Source: JADHUC01 sp964617665 (lineage in GTDB: Bacteria; Planctomycetota; Planctomycetia; Pirellulales; Pirellulaceae). From it: a stretch of 54,010 nt of DNA. Position numbers and translations under genes: made by a program. The notes under the pieces are model-generated. The model ran no database searches. It saw only the letters and a list, made by a program, of their open reading frames with translations, and was not told the origin of the DNA. Below are positions 36,326-44,851 of the stretch, one piece after another. The number at the start of each line of letters is the position of its first letter. The stretch's first letter is position 1. The stretch is from assembly GCA_964617665.1 (NCBI GenBank), contig CAZUAH010000025.1:1-54010 (forward strand), read 5' to 3'.

Positions 36326-37701
36326 CAGAAATTGAACGAGTACTCAGGTATCGAAATGAAACACTTCAGGTTCACTGTCCACTGCGCAATCATCTTGATT
36401 GGCAACAACGCCATCATCAGCAACAGGAGCATCAACACGCTGTAGCGAGTGAATTTCATTTTGTTGTAGAGCGTCCGAAAGAAACTGCTGCACCAGATCA
36501 GCGCCGCAGGCACCAGCAGGAAATAGGCGCCCAGCAGCACGACGCCGGCGCATTCGCGCACGATGATGTTGAGAAATCTCGCGACCGCACCAGCACCTTC
36601 CGGACTCGTGGGCCGCTCCGTTCCAAGCATGTGAATCCAGAAGTAGCTCGATAGGTCCACGTTGTACAGGTCCGCGGTCTTGTGTGGATCCCAGTGTTCG
36701 TAGGGCCCGAAAAAGCTCCAATTCGGACCTCTGAAGAACGTCCCCAGCACGATCAACGCTATCCACAGCACCAGAAACCCGAACTGGTGAGTCAGGTACG
36801 CGAACTTGCGCTCGTCGATCGTGTAATAGCCGTTTCCGTGTTTGTTGACGTCCAAATAGGGAATCGCCGACAGGCCAAAGATAATCAAACCGGGCACCAC
36901 GACGCCTGCCATCCACGCATCGTAGTACAGGAGCATCTCCTGCAATCCCAGGAAGTACCAAGGTGCCTTTGACGGATTGGGCGTGTCAGTCGTGCTGGCT
37001 GGCGCCTCCAATGGAGCCTCGACGCCGATCGACCAAACGATCAGCAAAGCCGTCAATGCAACCATGCAAATCAGTTCGATGTAGACGAGGTCGGGCCATA
37101 CCAAGACCGTTTCGCTCTCCGACGCCTCCAGCGACGGCTCACCACGTTTCATTCTTTCGTCGTTCTGGACTGCGCGATACGTCCCGAGCCAAGTGAAGTA
37201 GCCCAGTAGGAACAGCATTCCCACGATGGCCACATTGTCCGGCTTGGCCACAATCCTGGCGAAGCTCGGATCGGTCAATGATAGCCCCAAGAGCAGCAAC
37301 GTTGCATTCAATCCGGTCCACGCCACCACAGGCTTGACAAAGAACCTTCTAGCCGCGAACAGCACGCCGAGAAACAGCACAAAACCGCACATAAAAAGTG
37401 TCGGATTCAATGTGTCATCGACAAAGCTCTTGACCGCATCGGGCATCGATATCAGCCGCATCGAATCCGGCTGGCCACCAAACGGTATCAGTGAAAGCGC
37501 AATGAAGAATGCGGCGACAAGCAGCCAAATGTGCGCACTGGTTAGCGACAATCGTCCCAAGCGGCAATAGCCGGTGGCTTGGCCGCTTTGCCAGAGGTAA
37601 ACGGCGGCGATGACGTTGATCGAAGCCACGACGACGTAATACCACCCCAGAAAGCCGGAAGCGGCGTCCAGGAATTCGGCATGGTCGACGTAGCCGTGCA
37701 T
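36325..37701 (-). CDS. Cytochrome b C-terminal (subunit IV-type) membrane protein
   Basis: A 458-residue membrane protein with about ten hydrophobic spans. Residues 195-330 match the C-terminal cytochrome b/subunit IV region: VLVWPDLVYIELICM and NPSKAPWYFLGLQEMLLYYD. The Qo-site PEWY is replaced by APWY (residues 246-249). The family subunit IV is about 160 residues; the extra N-terminal 190 residues add about five spans, and the C-terminus adds more. It completes the split cytochrome b (N-terminal half in the next gene upstream, 2-base gap). The Qo variant is like those reported in low-potential-quinone complexes, which is inference here. Confidence 0.85.
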   Translation of the reverse strand: MHGYVDHAEFLDAASGFLGWYYVVVASINVIAAVYLWQSGQATGYCRLGRLSLTSAHIWLLVAAFFIALSLIPFGGQPDSMRLISMPDAVKSFVDDTLNPTLFMCGFVLFLGVLFAARRFFVKPVVAWTGLNATLLLLGLSLTDPSFARIVAKPDNVAIVGMLFLLGYFTWLGTYRAVQNDERMKRGEPSLEASESETVLVWPDLVYIELICMVALTALLIVWSIGVEAPLEAPASTTDTPNPSKAPWYFLGLQEMLLYYDAWMAGVVVPGLIIFGLSAIPYLDVNKHGNGYYTIDERKFAYLTHQFGFLVLWIALIVLGTFFRGPNWSFFGPYEHWDPHKTADLYNVDLSSYFWIHMLGTERPTSPEGAGAVARFLNIIVRECAGVVLLGAYFLLVPAALIWCSSFFRTLYNKMKFTRYSVLMLLLLMMALLPIKMIAQWTVNLKCFISIPEYSFNF

Positions 37702-37703
37702 GA

Positions 37704-38480
37704 TTACAGAGGGCCGCTAATGCCCCCATCCTTTCGCACTCGCCAGAAGTGGATGGCCATTAGCAGCGATGCGCCCAGCGGAATCGCAACACAGTGAAGA
37801 ACATAGAATCGGTTCAATGCCTCTTCACCAACAAGCCGGCCGCCAAGCAGAGCGAATCTGGCATCGGATGCGTTGGTGATCATGTCGATCCCGTCCACGG
37901 TCAACAGCAGCGCACCCGGGCCTTCGTGGCCCAACAGCGGAGTCGCGCGAGCCATATTCGAGCCCACGGTGACGGCCCAGATGGCCAATTGATCCCAGGG
38001 CAGCAAATAACCCGTAAACGAAAGCAATAGAGTCAATACAAGCAGTATCACGCCCACCACCCAGTTGAATTCGCGTGGCGGTTTGTAACTGCCGGTCAAG
38101 AAAACGCGGTACATGTGCAGCCACACTGCAATCACCATGGCATGGCCGCCCCAGCGATGCAATTCGCGCAGGATGCCCATGGACGTCGCGCCCCGCAATG
38201 ACAACATATCCTGGTAGGCCCACTCCAACGTTGGCCTGTAATAGAACATCAACAGCACACCCGTGATCGTCTCGACCAAGAACAGGAAAAACGTGATGCC
38301 GCCCATACACCAAGTGAAACCGAGCGCGACACCGTGCTTGCGGATCGAGACGGGGTGCAAGTGCAGGAAGAAATTGGTCAGCACCACCAGGATGCGATTG
38401 CGGCGGTCAACCGGCGCGGGATGACGAAAAATGCTCTTCCAGAGCTGCGAACTGCGGATTCTCTCGCCCAGTTTGGCCAT
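37704..38480 (-). CDS. Cytochrome b6-type protein
   Basis: A 258-residue N-terminal cytochrome b half with four spans. The two b-heme pairs are His108/His122 (ELHRWGGHAMVIAVWLHMYR) and His229/His244; the second pair is 15 apart, the b6f spacing. Cys58 (TWCMGGIT) aligns with chloroplast b6 Cys35 (FYCLGGIT), the covalent ligand of heme c(i). FYYRPT, GYLLPWDQ, and the C-terminal ISGPL also match b6. It follows the Rieske gene by 29 bases. With the downstream subunit it oxidises quinol at the Qo site and passes electrons to the Rieske protein. Heme c(i) is inferred from alignment by eye. Confidence 0.93.
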   Translation of the reverse strand: MAKLGERIRSSQLWKSIFRHPAPVDRRNRILVVLTNFFLHLHPVSIRKHGVALGFTWCMGGITFFLFLVETITGVLLMFYYRPTLEWAYQDMLSLRGATSMGILRELHRWGGHAMVIAVWLHMYRVFLTGSYKPPREFNWVVGVILLVLTLLLSFTGYLLPWDQLAIWAVTVGSNMARATPLLGHEGPGALLLTVDGIDMITNASDARFALLGGRLVGEEALNRFYVLHCVAIPLGASLLMAIHFWRVRKDGGISGPL

Positions 38481-38509
38481 CTACTTGACTTCGTCCTCTC
38501 TCTGGCGGA

Positions 38510-39082
38510 CTAGACCTGCACGTAGCTGTCCGATTCCGTCCATTGCCCGAGTTCCTCCTGGAACTTGCGGCTCTTGTCGACCTCCAACTGGCCGTCGTCA
38601 GCGATCCGAAGGGCGTAACGCTCCAACGGACGCGGTGCGGGACCTTCGAAATTGACGCCATCCTTGAAGAATCCACTGCCGTGACAGGGGCATTTGAATT
38701 TCTGCTCGGCCTCCAGCCAAATGGGCGTGCAACCAAGGTGCGTACAAACGGCTCTTAGCGCGTAGATCTGTGGCTGCCCGTCGTACTCGTGCCGCACGAT
38801 CCAGACGCCGAATCGGTTCTTAAATTTGGCTTCGACTTGCCCTGGCGCGTATTCACCGGGAAAACCGACTTTGAATCTACTGGGGGGTTCAGTCAGGATA
38901 TTCGGGAACATGAACCGAACCAGTCCCAGCAGCCACAGCAGATTCGTCACCACGAGCGATGTGAAGCCAAGTGCAAGCGGCGATCCCACCGTTACCCGCA
39001 CGATCGACCTGAGGAAGCCGCGGCGATTGCCCTTGTCTTTGTCGGATGTGGGCGTGGCTGGTGGGGCAGGTTTCTCGGACAT
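38510..39082 (-). CDS. Rieske iron-sulfur protein
   Basis: A 190-residue Rieske protein with a Tat-type N-terminus (RRGFLRSIVRV), one membrane anchor (LALGFTSLVVTNLLWLLGLV) and a 2Fe-2S domain. Ligands are Cys113 and His115 in CTHLGC and Cys131 and His134 in CPCHGSGF; Cys118 and Cys133 form the usual disulfide. GPAPRPLERY closes the cluster-binding loop. It is the first gene of the cytochrome b operon and passes electrons from quinol to the giant cytochrome, in my reading. Confidence 0.94.
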   Translation of the reverse strand: MSEKPAPPATPTSDKDKGNRRGFLRSIVRVTVGSPLALGFTSLVVTNLLWLLGLVRFMFPNILTEPPSRFKVGFPGEYAPGQVEAKFKNRFGVWIVRHEYDGQPQIYALRAVCTHLGCTPIWLEAEQKFKCPCHGSGFFKDGVNFEGPAPRPLERYALRIADDGQLEVDKSRKFQEELGQWTESDSYVQV

Positions 39083-39455
39083 GGATTAGACGCTACGCCC
39101 AACGGCGAGGCACAATCTTGCGGTCCCGGTCTTCCCGCGGCTCAATTCCGCAGAATTCCTGTGACCGCAAAAGGAACTGGCTGCACGGTAGGAAAAGACA
39201 GGAACGTGGTCGATGACATCGAATGCCTCAACCATTCCCATCCAGCGAAGCGGCAAGTGGATCTTCAGATTCGCTTATCCGCGTTCGATTGTTTTGTACA
39301 GCTAGATCGGCGCCATGTCAAACCGACATGGGCGCCGCATCGCAGCGTCGCGATGCGTGTTACCCGACTGGATTGGTTTGATGAGGCACTCGCCCGTGTG
39401 ACAGTGCGGCGTTGAATCACCAGACCAAGCAGTAGAATGCCGCTCTGACGGAATA
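39083..39455. other. Intergenic region with two hairpins
   Basis: 373 bases between the Rieske start and the dodecin end, likely holding the promoter of the cytochrome operon. It contains two adjacent strong hairpins at 39308-39356 and no credible gene. Confidence 0.5.
39308..39356. other. Two adjacent strong hairpins
   Basis: Hairpin one pairs CGGCGCCATGTC (39308-39319) with GACATGGGCGCCG (39325-39337, one bulged G). Hairpin two pairs GCATCGC (39337-39343) with GCGATGC (39350-39356). No T-run follows on either strand, so a Rho-independent terminator is not clear; they may stop or stabilise the dodecin transcript or be a repeat. Confidence 0.45.
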
Positions 39456-39662
39456 TCAGTCTGCCTTGCAGCCGACACGGATGGTCGTCTGATACTGGCT
39501 GACTTTGCCGTCTGCGATCGCCCCGCGCATTTCGACTACCTCGAACCATCGCATGGCGTCTTCGGTCTGGGCAGCCTTTTCGACCGCATTGGCAGCGGCC
39601 TCGGCGAACGAGTTTGGGGAGGTTCCGACGAGTTCGATCTTCTTGAAAACTGGGTCTGCCAT
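39456..39662 (-). CDS. Dodecin family flavin-binding protein
   Basis: A 68-residue dodecin. The ATG at 39662 follows AAGGAATTCTC; a longer frame upstream is not family-like. The sequence FKKIELVGTSPNSFAEAAANAVEKAA and the following WFEVVEMRGAI and YQTTIRVGCK match the dodecin beta-alpha-beta-beta fold, including the tryptophan that stacks on flavin. Dodecamers bind and store riboflavin or FMN. Length is typical (65-75). It is a single-gene unit. Confidence 0.93.
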   Translation of the reverse strand: MADPVFKKIELVGTSPNSFAEAAANAVEKAAQTEDAMRWFEVVEMRGAIADGKVSQYQTTIRVGCKAD

Positions 39663-39871
39663 GAGAATTCCTTGATTGTGAAAGACTTCTATAACTGGTT
39701 TTCTGTAACAACCGTTGTGACGCCATGTCGACAACGCCCTTCAGTTTAGGGACGGCCGAATGATTGGCAATAGGAGGGGCAATGTGCCCGACAACCGGGC
39801 CGTAAGAAACCGGGACGCTCGTGGACAAGACGATCCAAAAGCCGCGAATGCAAGTGAGGGCCGCATCAGGG

Positions 39872-42139
39872 TCAAACCAAAGACCAGCGTTTTCTCAATA
39901 CCCACTCGACCGTCAACAGCACGATTAGGCATAGGAAGAACGGCCACGCATTTGCCTCGCTATCCGCCAGTTGCCACTTCGTTTGTACTTCGATCTCCAT
40001 CTCTGGCGGACGATCCCGCAGTTCCTCAAGCAATCCGACGAGCTGTTCCGGTGCTACCGAGCGTCCCCCGAACTCCTTTGTCAAGGCCGCCAGACGAGCC
40101 AGTTGATCGTGATCGGCTGCGGCATTACTCAATTCGACATCTCGATCAAACACCAAGAACTCACCGCGTGCCGTACCGATTAGCTCAGCGTCCTTCTCGG
40201 CAGTGACTTCGATGATGTAGTCGCCCGGTTGTTCGACCGCTTCGGTCACTCCCGCCCAGTGATCACCATCGCGGGCCAGTCGCAACGGCCGGCGCTGCTG
40301 GTCTGGCGTGATCAATTCAGCGCGCAGAACTGCTCCGTCAATCGCTTCACCTGCCGCTGTATTCGCCCCAGCCGTGAAGCTGACGTTGGCCCCTGGGTTG
40401 AATCGGCGCCGCTGAAGTCCGACCCAGATGTCGCTTCCTTCGCGTTCATCACGTCGCACGAGCCATAGGATGGTCTGCCGCCAGAATCGCTTATGCGCTG
40501 CTTCATGGCCTTGCATCCACCAACGCCAAGTAGAATCGGCTGCCATCACCAGTACCCGGCCGCCTCCGTATTCCCCGGAAATCAGGATCGGCTCTCCATC
40601 CTCGGTCTCACACAGGACGCTCACTCCCGCGGCGTCTTTGACATCGACAAACTTGTTCGCACCTTTCAGCGACGGCAATCGCCCCCAAAACGCGTCATTC
40701 TCGTCGTCCGTGGCAAGAGCAGTCACGGGATGCGAGCGAACGGGTGTCACGCGTAGCGGGCCTTTCACGTGTAGGTCCTCACGGATCGGAGCATCGAAGT
40801 CCTGTTTTTCGAGACGGTCCATGAGAAGGGGCATGACCTCGGCCAGCGGCGTGTCGAAGTAGCTGCCCGCCCCGAAACTGTGAGTGCCGCCCAGTAGCGT
40901 GATCCCTTTGCCTTTCTCGACGGCTTCAGCCAGCAGCTTCAGATTCACGTCGCCCAGTACAGTCGCGTCCAGATCGCCGATTATGAACGCATCGTACTTG
41001 GGGCTGGTCAACTCACGAGAAAGATCGACGGCCTGTTCACCGCGCCGCCTTGAGTCAATCCACCGAAAGTCCAATTCAATGTCGGGAGATGCGTCCAGTG
41101 AACGTCGAAGAAACTCTTGCTCCCATCGCAACGCGCCTTCCAGATACAGCACTTTCAGCCCGCCCTCCAACACGCGAAGGAAAGCGCTCAACTGGTTGTT
41201 CTTTGTCACTAACTCGCCTGGTTGCTCGGTGGCGCGAAGTGTCAACTTGTAACGTCCGGGGTGCTCCGGCACATATAGCATTTCAACGGCCACTTGCTGG
41301 CCGTCCTCTCGTGCCGTAATCATCTTTGGGCCGATCGTCTCGGTCTCCCCATCCGGCTTTTCGACAAGCAATTCTACCGGGATCGCCTTGTTCACGTAGC
41401 CATGAACTCGTGCCGCCGCCCGTAGTGGCAATTCGTTCTTCACGAACACTGTGTATTGATCTTGCAGGTTTTCCACCGCTACGTCGCGTGCCTGTACAAC
41501 GTCACCCGGCGGCCCAAACGCTACCGTGTATAGCGGATGCCCCAGTCGAGCCAGCTCACGCCCCGCTTCTTGAATCTCAACAGCAGGATCGAAGGCCGTC
41601 TGCGCGCCATCGCCCAGAAGAACCACAGCCGCCAAACGCTTTCCCAATTGGCCCTGAAGCGCCTCGTGCAAGGTCGAGCCAATGTCTGTCTGTTCCCCGT
41701 TGGCCGATTCCGGCAGCATCAACCCATCAGTCGTCAACTCGATCGGGTGCAACTGCATATCGTAGCCGTGAATGGTCATCTCCATTTTGTCAGCCAACTC
41801 GAGCAACACCGGCCGGGCCCGATCGAGGACCTCACGCTGGGCAGCCCACCGCGATTGTTGACCGGAGGAGTGCGGCAGCTGCATACTGCGGCTCTGGTCG
41901 ACCATCATGACAAGAACTGCCGACTGCGGCTTCGTGGTCGTGCTGATACGAGTGGGTCGTAGTATCGCGACGACGATAAGCAGGATTACCCCTAGTCGAA
42001 GCAGGATCAGTACCCCGCGCTGCAGCGCACTGAGTCTGCGAAAGCTAGGACCGATTAGCAACAGCAGGCACAGCACCGTAGCAACCGCGGCCGCGACGGC
42101 ATAGCTGTTCATTATGGGTTCGAAATGCCAATTCGACAC
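39872..42139 (-). CDS. Membrane VWA / glutamine-amidotransferase-like protein
   Basis: A 755-residue protein from a GTG start. Two N-terminal membrane spans (residues 12-30 and 42-62) precede a von Willebrand A domain whose metal site reads VDQSRSMQ (DxSxS); its LLGDGAQT loop is also typical. Around residues 320-560 is an amidotransferase-like region (LKVLYLEGALRWEQEFLRR, ITLLGGTHSFGAG, GRVLVMAADSTWRW). A C-terminal span (FFLCLIVLLTVEWVLR) ends it. Such proteins usually sit beside MoxR/DUF58 genes in planctomycetes; here that pair is 18 kb away. It ends a six-gene minus-strand run. Its function, perhaps envelope assembly, is unknown. Confidence 0.75.
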   Translation of the reverse strand: MSNWHFEPIMNSYAVAAAVATVLCLLLLIGPSFRRLSALQRGVLILLRLGVILLIVVAILRPTRISTTTKPQSAVLVMMVDQSRSMQLPHSSGQQSRWAAQREVLDRARPVLLELADKMEMTIHGYDMQLHPIELTTDGLMLPESANGEQTDIGSTLHEALQGQLGKRLAAVVLLGDGAQTAFDPAVEIQEAGRELARLGHPLYTVAFGPPGDVVQARDVAVENLQDQYTVFVKNELPLRAAARVHGYVNKAIPVELLVEKPDGETETIGPKMITAREDGQQVAVEMLYVPEHPGRYKLTLRATEQPGELVTKNNQLSAFLRVLEGGLKVLYLEGALRWEQEFLRRSLDASPDIELDFRWIDSRRRGEQAVDLSRELTSPKYDAFIIGDLDATVLGDVNLKLLAEAVEKGKGITLLGGTHSFGAGSYFDTPLAEVMPLLMDRLEKQDFDAPIREDLHVKGPLRVTPVRSHPVTALATDDENDAFWGRLPSLKGANKFVDVKDAAGVSVLCETEDGEPILISGEYGGGRVLVMAADSTWRWWMQGHEAAHKRFWRQTILWLVRRDEREGSDIWVGLQRRRFNPGANVSFTAGANTAAGEAIDGAVLRAELITPDQQRRPLRLARDGDHWAGVTEAVEQPGDYIIEVTAEKDAELIGTARGEFLVFDRDVELSNAAADHDQLARLAALTKEFGGRSVAPEQLVGLLEELRDRPPEMEIEVQTKWQLADSEANAWPFFLCLIVLLTVEWVLRKRWSLV

Positions 42140-42150
42140 AGCGTCTGTCG

Positions 42151-43296
42151 CTATTCGTTTTCCGGTGCTGATTCCCAGTCGTACAGCCGGTACGTCTTCG
42201 TTATTTCGGCGCCGCCGCGTTTCAGCGAGGCATATGACAAGTGGTTACTCTCCAACACCCAGGAGAATTCGCCCTCTTCGATGCCGAATTCGAGGGCATT
42301 GGGAAGAAGCCGGTTCAACAGTACAAGGCCCAATCCCCATTTCTGAAATTCAGGGACGACATTTGCGCTGAGCAGGCGAACGCGTTTGATTGCCTTCTTG
42401 TTCCTGAGCAGCCGAATAAACCCGAACGGGAACAATCGGCCGTTGATCCGTTTGATCCTGGGATTGTAGTCCAGCAACCCGAACACCGCACCGACCGTCT
42501 TGCCGTCAACGTCGGCAGCAGCGGTCATCTCCGGAACCATAAGGTGCTTCAGGGACGCGCTCATGTGGTCGACTTCACCTTCGGACATGGGGGTAAATCC
42601 CCAGGTGCCCACCATCGCTCGGTTGTACACGTCCAGGAACAAACGGACGTCTTCAGCAAATCGCGACCGGTCCAACTGACGCCACTCTATATCAAATCTT
42701 CGGTAGACTTCGTCCACAATGAACTGGAGCTTTTTGTCCAACGACCCCAACATGTTGACGTGTCCCCAAAACGCGTACATGTCCTGCACTTTGGAGAAAC
42801 CCCAGTTTTCGATCAGCCGCGGGTAATACGGCGGGTTGTACGTCATCATGAACGTGGGCGGACTGTCGAAGCCGTCGATCAGCAGGCCGCATTCGTAGTT
42901 CATCGACGGATTCACCGGTCCCCGTATGACCATGATATCGCGTGCGGCAAACCAGTCGCGGGCAGCGTCGAACAAGCCGTTGGCTACCTCTTGGTCATCA
43001 GCGCATTCGAAAAAGCCAAAAAAGCCACGTCGCTCTTTATGCGTCTCGTTGTGCATATTGTTGACGATGGCCGCAACTCGGCCACACGGGCGTCCATCGC
43101 GCAGCGCCAGGAAAGTCTGGATTTCAGCGTTGTCGTAGAAGGGGTGATGGCGGTAGTTCAGCAACTCGAGTTGCGCCTGTCGCAACGGCGGAATCCAGTT
43201 GGGATCGTCTCGATAGAGCTGCCACGGCAGCTTGAAGAGCTGCGACTTTTCTTTCCGCGTCTCTACCGCCTTGACAATCAGATTTGACACTTGCAC
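42151..43296 (-). CDS. GNAT-type acyltransferase
   Basis: A 381-residue protein from a GTG start. The N-terminal part (LPWQLYRDDPNWIPPLRQAQLELL, FLALRDGRPCGRVAAIVN) and the C-terminal part (VRLLSANVVPEFQKWGLGLVLLNRLL, ending in a Gln/Gly acetyl-CoA loop) fit a GNAT fold, possibly a tandem pair. FFGFFECADD and WGHVNML are conserved in a family of bacterial acyltransferase-like proteins of unknown substrate. It follows the peptidase gene by seven bases. Confidence 0.8.
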   Translation of the reverse strand: MQVSNLIVKAVETRKEKSQLFKLPWQLYRDDPNWIPPLRQAQLELLNYRHHPFYDNAEIQTFLALRDGRPCGRVAAIVNNMHNETHKERRGFFGFFECADDQEVANGLFDAARDWFAARDIMVIRGPVNPSMNYECGLLIDGFDSPPTFMMTYNPPYYPRLIENWGFSKVQDMYAFWGHVNMLGSLDKKLQFIVDEVYRRFDIEWRQLDRSRFAEDVRLFLDVYNRAMVGTWGFTPMSEGEVDHMSASLKHLMVPEMTAAADVDGKTVGAVFGLLDYNPRIKRINGRLFPFGFIRLLRNKKAIKRVRLLSANVVPEFQKWGLGLVLLNRLLPNALEFGIEEGEFSWVLESNHLSYASLKRGGAEITKTYRLYDWESAPENE

Positions 43297-43303
43297 GAAC
43301 TTT

Positions 43304-43906
43304 CTATTGGTCAGTCGCCAACTCTTCCAAGATCAAACGCACAGCCGTCACCAGCGTGCCGACCGGCATGGCGGCAGAATCCTCGGTAGCGTTGAGCGTC
43401 TGAGAAATCTCTAGCGGCAAATGAATGAACGTAATTTGCGTCTTCAAGCGTTCCTGTTCCGCCAAACGGTGCGACATATACAGAGTGGCATTACACAGGA
43501 ATGTGCCAGCGTTGTAAGAGACCTGGCTGGGGATTCCGGCCTTGCGCAGTTTCAACACCCAAGCAGCCAGCGGCAAAGTGCTTTGGTAGGCCACCGGCCC
43601 TTCGGCCACGAGCGGCTTGTATTCTTCCGGCAGTTGTTCAGAGCTGCCGCCAACATTGATGCCGATCGCTTCCAATTGTACGCTTCCAATGCCCGGTGCC
43701 TGGCCGAGGTGTAGTGCATAGTCGTAGTTGGCAGCCAGATCCTTTGCCAGCCGTTGACGCACGTCCGCGAAATCGACCGGGTACAGTCGTGTTGTGATCG
43801 CAGGGGCCTCGGGAAGGCACTTCGTCAACTCGACCAACGTCAGCCAACTGCTGTTTTCCGACCAGTCGTCATATGGTTCGAAGGCCGTGAGCAGTACTGT
43901 TGGCAT
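43304..43906 (-). CDS. pcp: Pyroglutamyl peptidase I (C15)
   Basis: A 200-residue C15 cysteine peptidase that removes N-terminal pyroglutamate in the cytoplasm. It starts VLLTAFEPYDDWSENSSW, with the family's Glu-region ALHLGQAPG, the nucleophile Cys in YNAGTFLCNATLYMSH and the His in FIHLPL. Length matches Pcp (about 200-215). Substitution of the usual GxxPF by AFEPYDDW is within family variation. It lies between the membrane protein and the acyltransferase genes. Confidence 0.87.
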   Translation of the reverse strand: MPTVLLTAFEPYDDWSENSSWLTLVELTKCLPEAPAITTRLYPVDFADVRQRLAKDLAANYDYALHLGQAPGIGSVQLEAIGINVGGSSEQLPEEYKPLVAEGPVAYQSTLPLAAWVLKLRKAGIPSQVSYNAGTFLCNATLYMSHRLAEQERLKTQITFIHLPLEISQTLNATEDSAAMPVGTLVTAVRLILEELATDQ

Positions 43907-43982
43907 ATCTGAGAACCGAACTGCTAGTTTGACTTCACCCTGGGCGAGATGTCCAGACTAGTTACATTGTGGCAAATTGCCG

Positions 43983-44645
43983 TCAGTGACGCAGCATCTC
44001 TTGAAGCGCATGCTCAACGGTACGCGTGTCACTGACGACACCATAGGTCACCAAACCGACCATGATAAGACCGAACAGGATAAGACTTAGCCCATACGGA
44101 TTCGGTTGCCCCTTCGTTTTTCGCATCGCCTCAGCCAGAGCGTTTTCCAACCGCCGCCAGCCGCCGTAGCTCTGCCGCGGGCCGGCGGAAACTAGCTGGA
44201 TGTTCCGCATGGCTACAAACGGTTCGATGTGCAACTGAACGTGCCAACGCGGTAGCGTAAGGCTGTCACCGGCCCAGCGAGCATCTGGATCAAGTTCCGC
44301 CACAACGTCCGCGAGAATCGGCCGCAACTGGTCGACGGTGACGTTGTAAATGACAAGCCGAGGACGCAATGTGAGCATCAGCAACAGCAAACACAGACCA
44401 TAGAACCCCAGTAGCAGCAACCAGACGAACCCACCAAAACGTACCGCGGCGGCTTCGGGCAAGAAAAGCTCCATCGGCCCCGCGACCACGAATCCGCTGA
44501 TCGCCAACCCCAAGGCAGCCGCATCACGAGCCCCAGTCGTGAGAAACGGTCGCGCGGATAGGTTCAAGAGCCCCAGCAGCAATAAGTACACCGCAAGCGG
44601 ACCCAGAGCGATGGATAGGTGTAGCGGGTCCACGTATATCAGCAT
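43983..44645 (-). CDS. Four-span membrane protein of unknown function
   Basis: A 220-residue protein from the ATG at 44645 (a GTG at 44681 would add 12 residues). Three N-terminal spans (LHLSIALGPLAVYLLLLGLL; ALGLAISGFVVAGPMEL; FGGFVWLLLLGFYGLCLLLL) are followed by a soluble alpha/beta segment of about 110 residues (VIYNVTVDQLRPILADVVAEL) and a last span near the C-terminus. I do not recognise the family. It lies about 200 bases downstream of the orphan ABC ATPase and might belong with it. Confidence 0.6.
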   Translation of the reverse strand: MLIYVDPLHLSIALGPLAVYLLLLGLLNLSARPFLTTGARDAAALGLAISGFVVAGPMELFLPEAAAVRFGGFVWLLLLGFYGLCLLLLMLTLRPRLVIYNVTVDQLRPILADVVAELDPDARWAGDSLTLPRWHVQLHIEPFVAMRNIQLVSAGPRQSYGGWRRLENALAEAMRKTKGQPNPYGLSLILFGLIMVGLVTYGVVSDTRTVEHALQEMLRH

Positions 44646-44851
44646 CGTTGAAATGGAGTTGGAATGGTCAAAAAAGCCCACAAATCGGGTGAAATTCTAA
44701 TACGCCAGTCCCTTCCGGTCAATGTTCCTGCGTCGCAAAGCAAGACATACCAACAGGTTGGGAAAACCTGGCAAAGCTTGTGTGCATTTCGCTGGCCGGG
44801 AGACGTTATCGAAGAACCAACTGGCTCACGCCGATTGCCGTTTGCCGGGGT

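Noticed and set aside
39265..39828. 187-codon minus-strand open frame covering dodecin
   Set aside because: The dodecin frame is the conserved one; this overlapping frame has no domain and crosses the hairpins.
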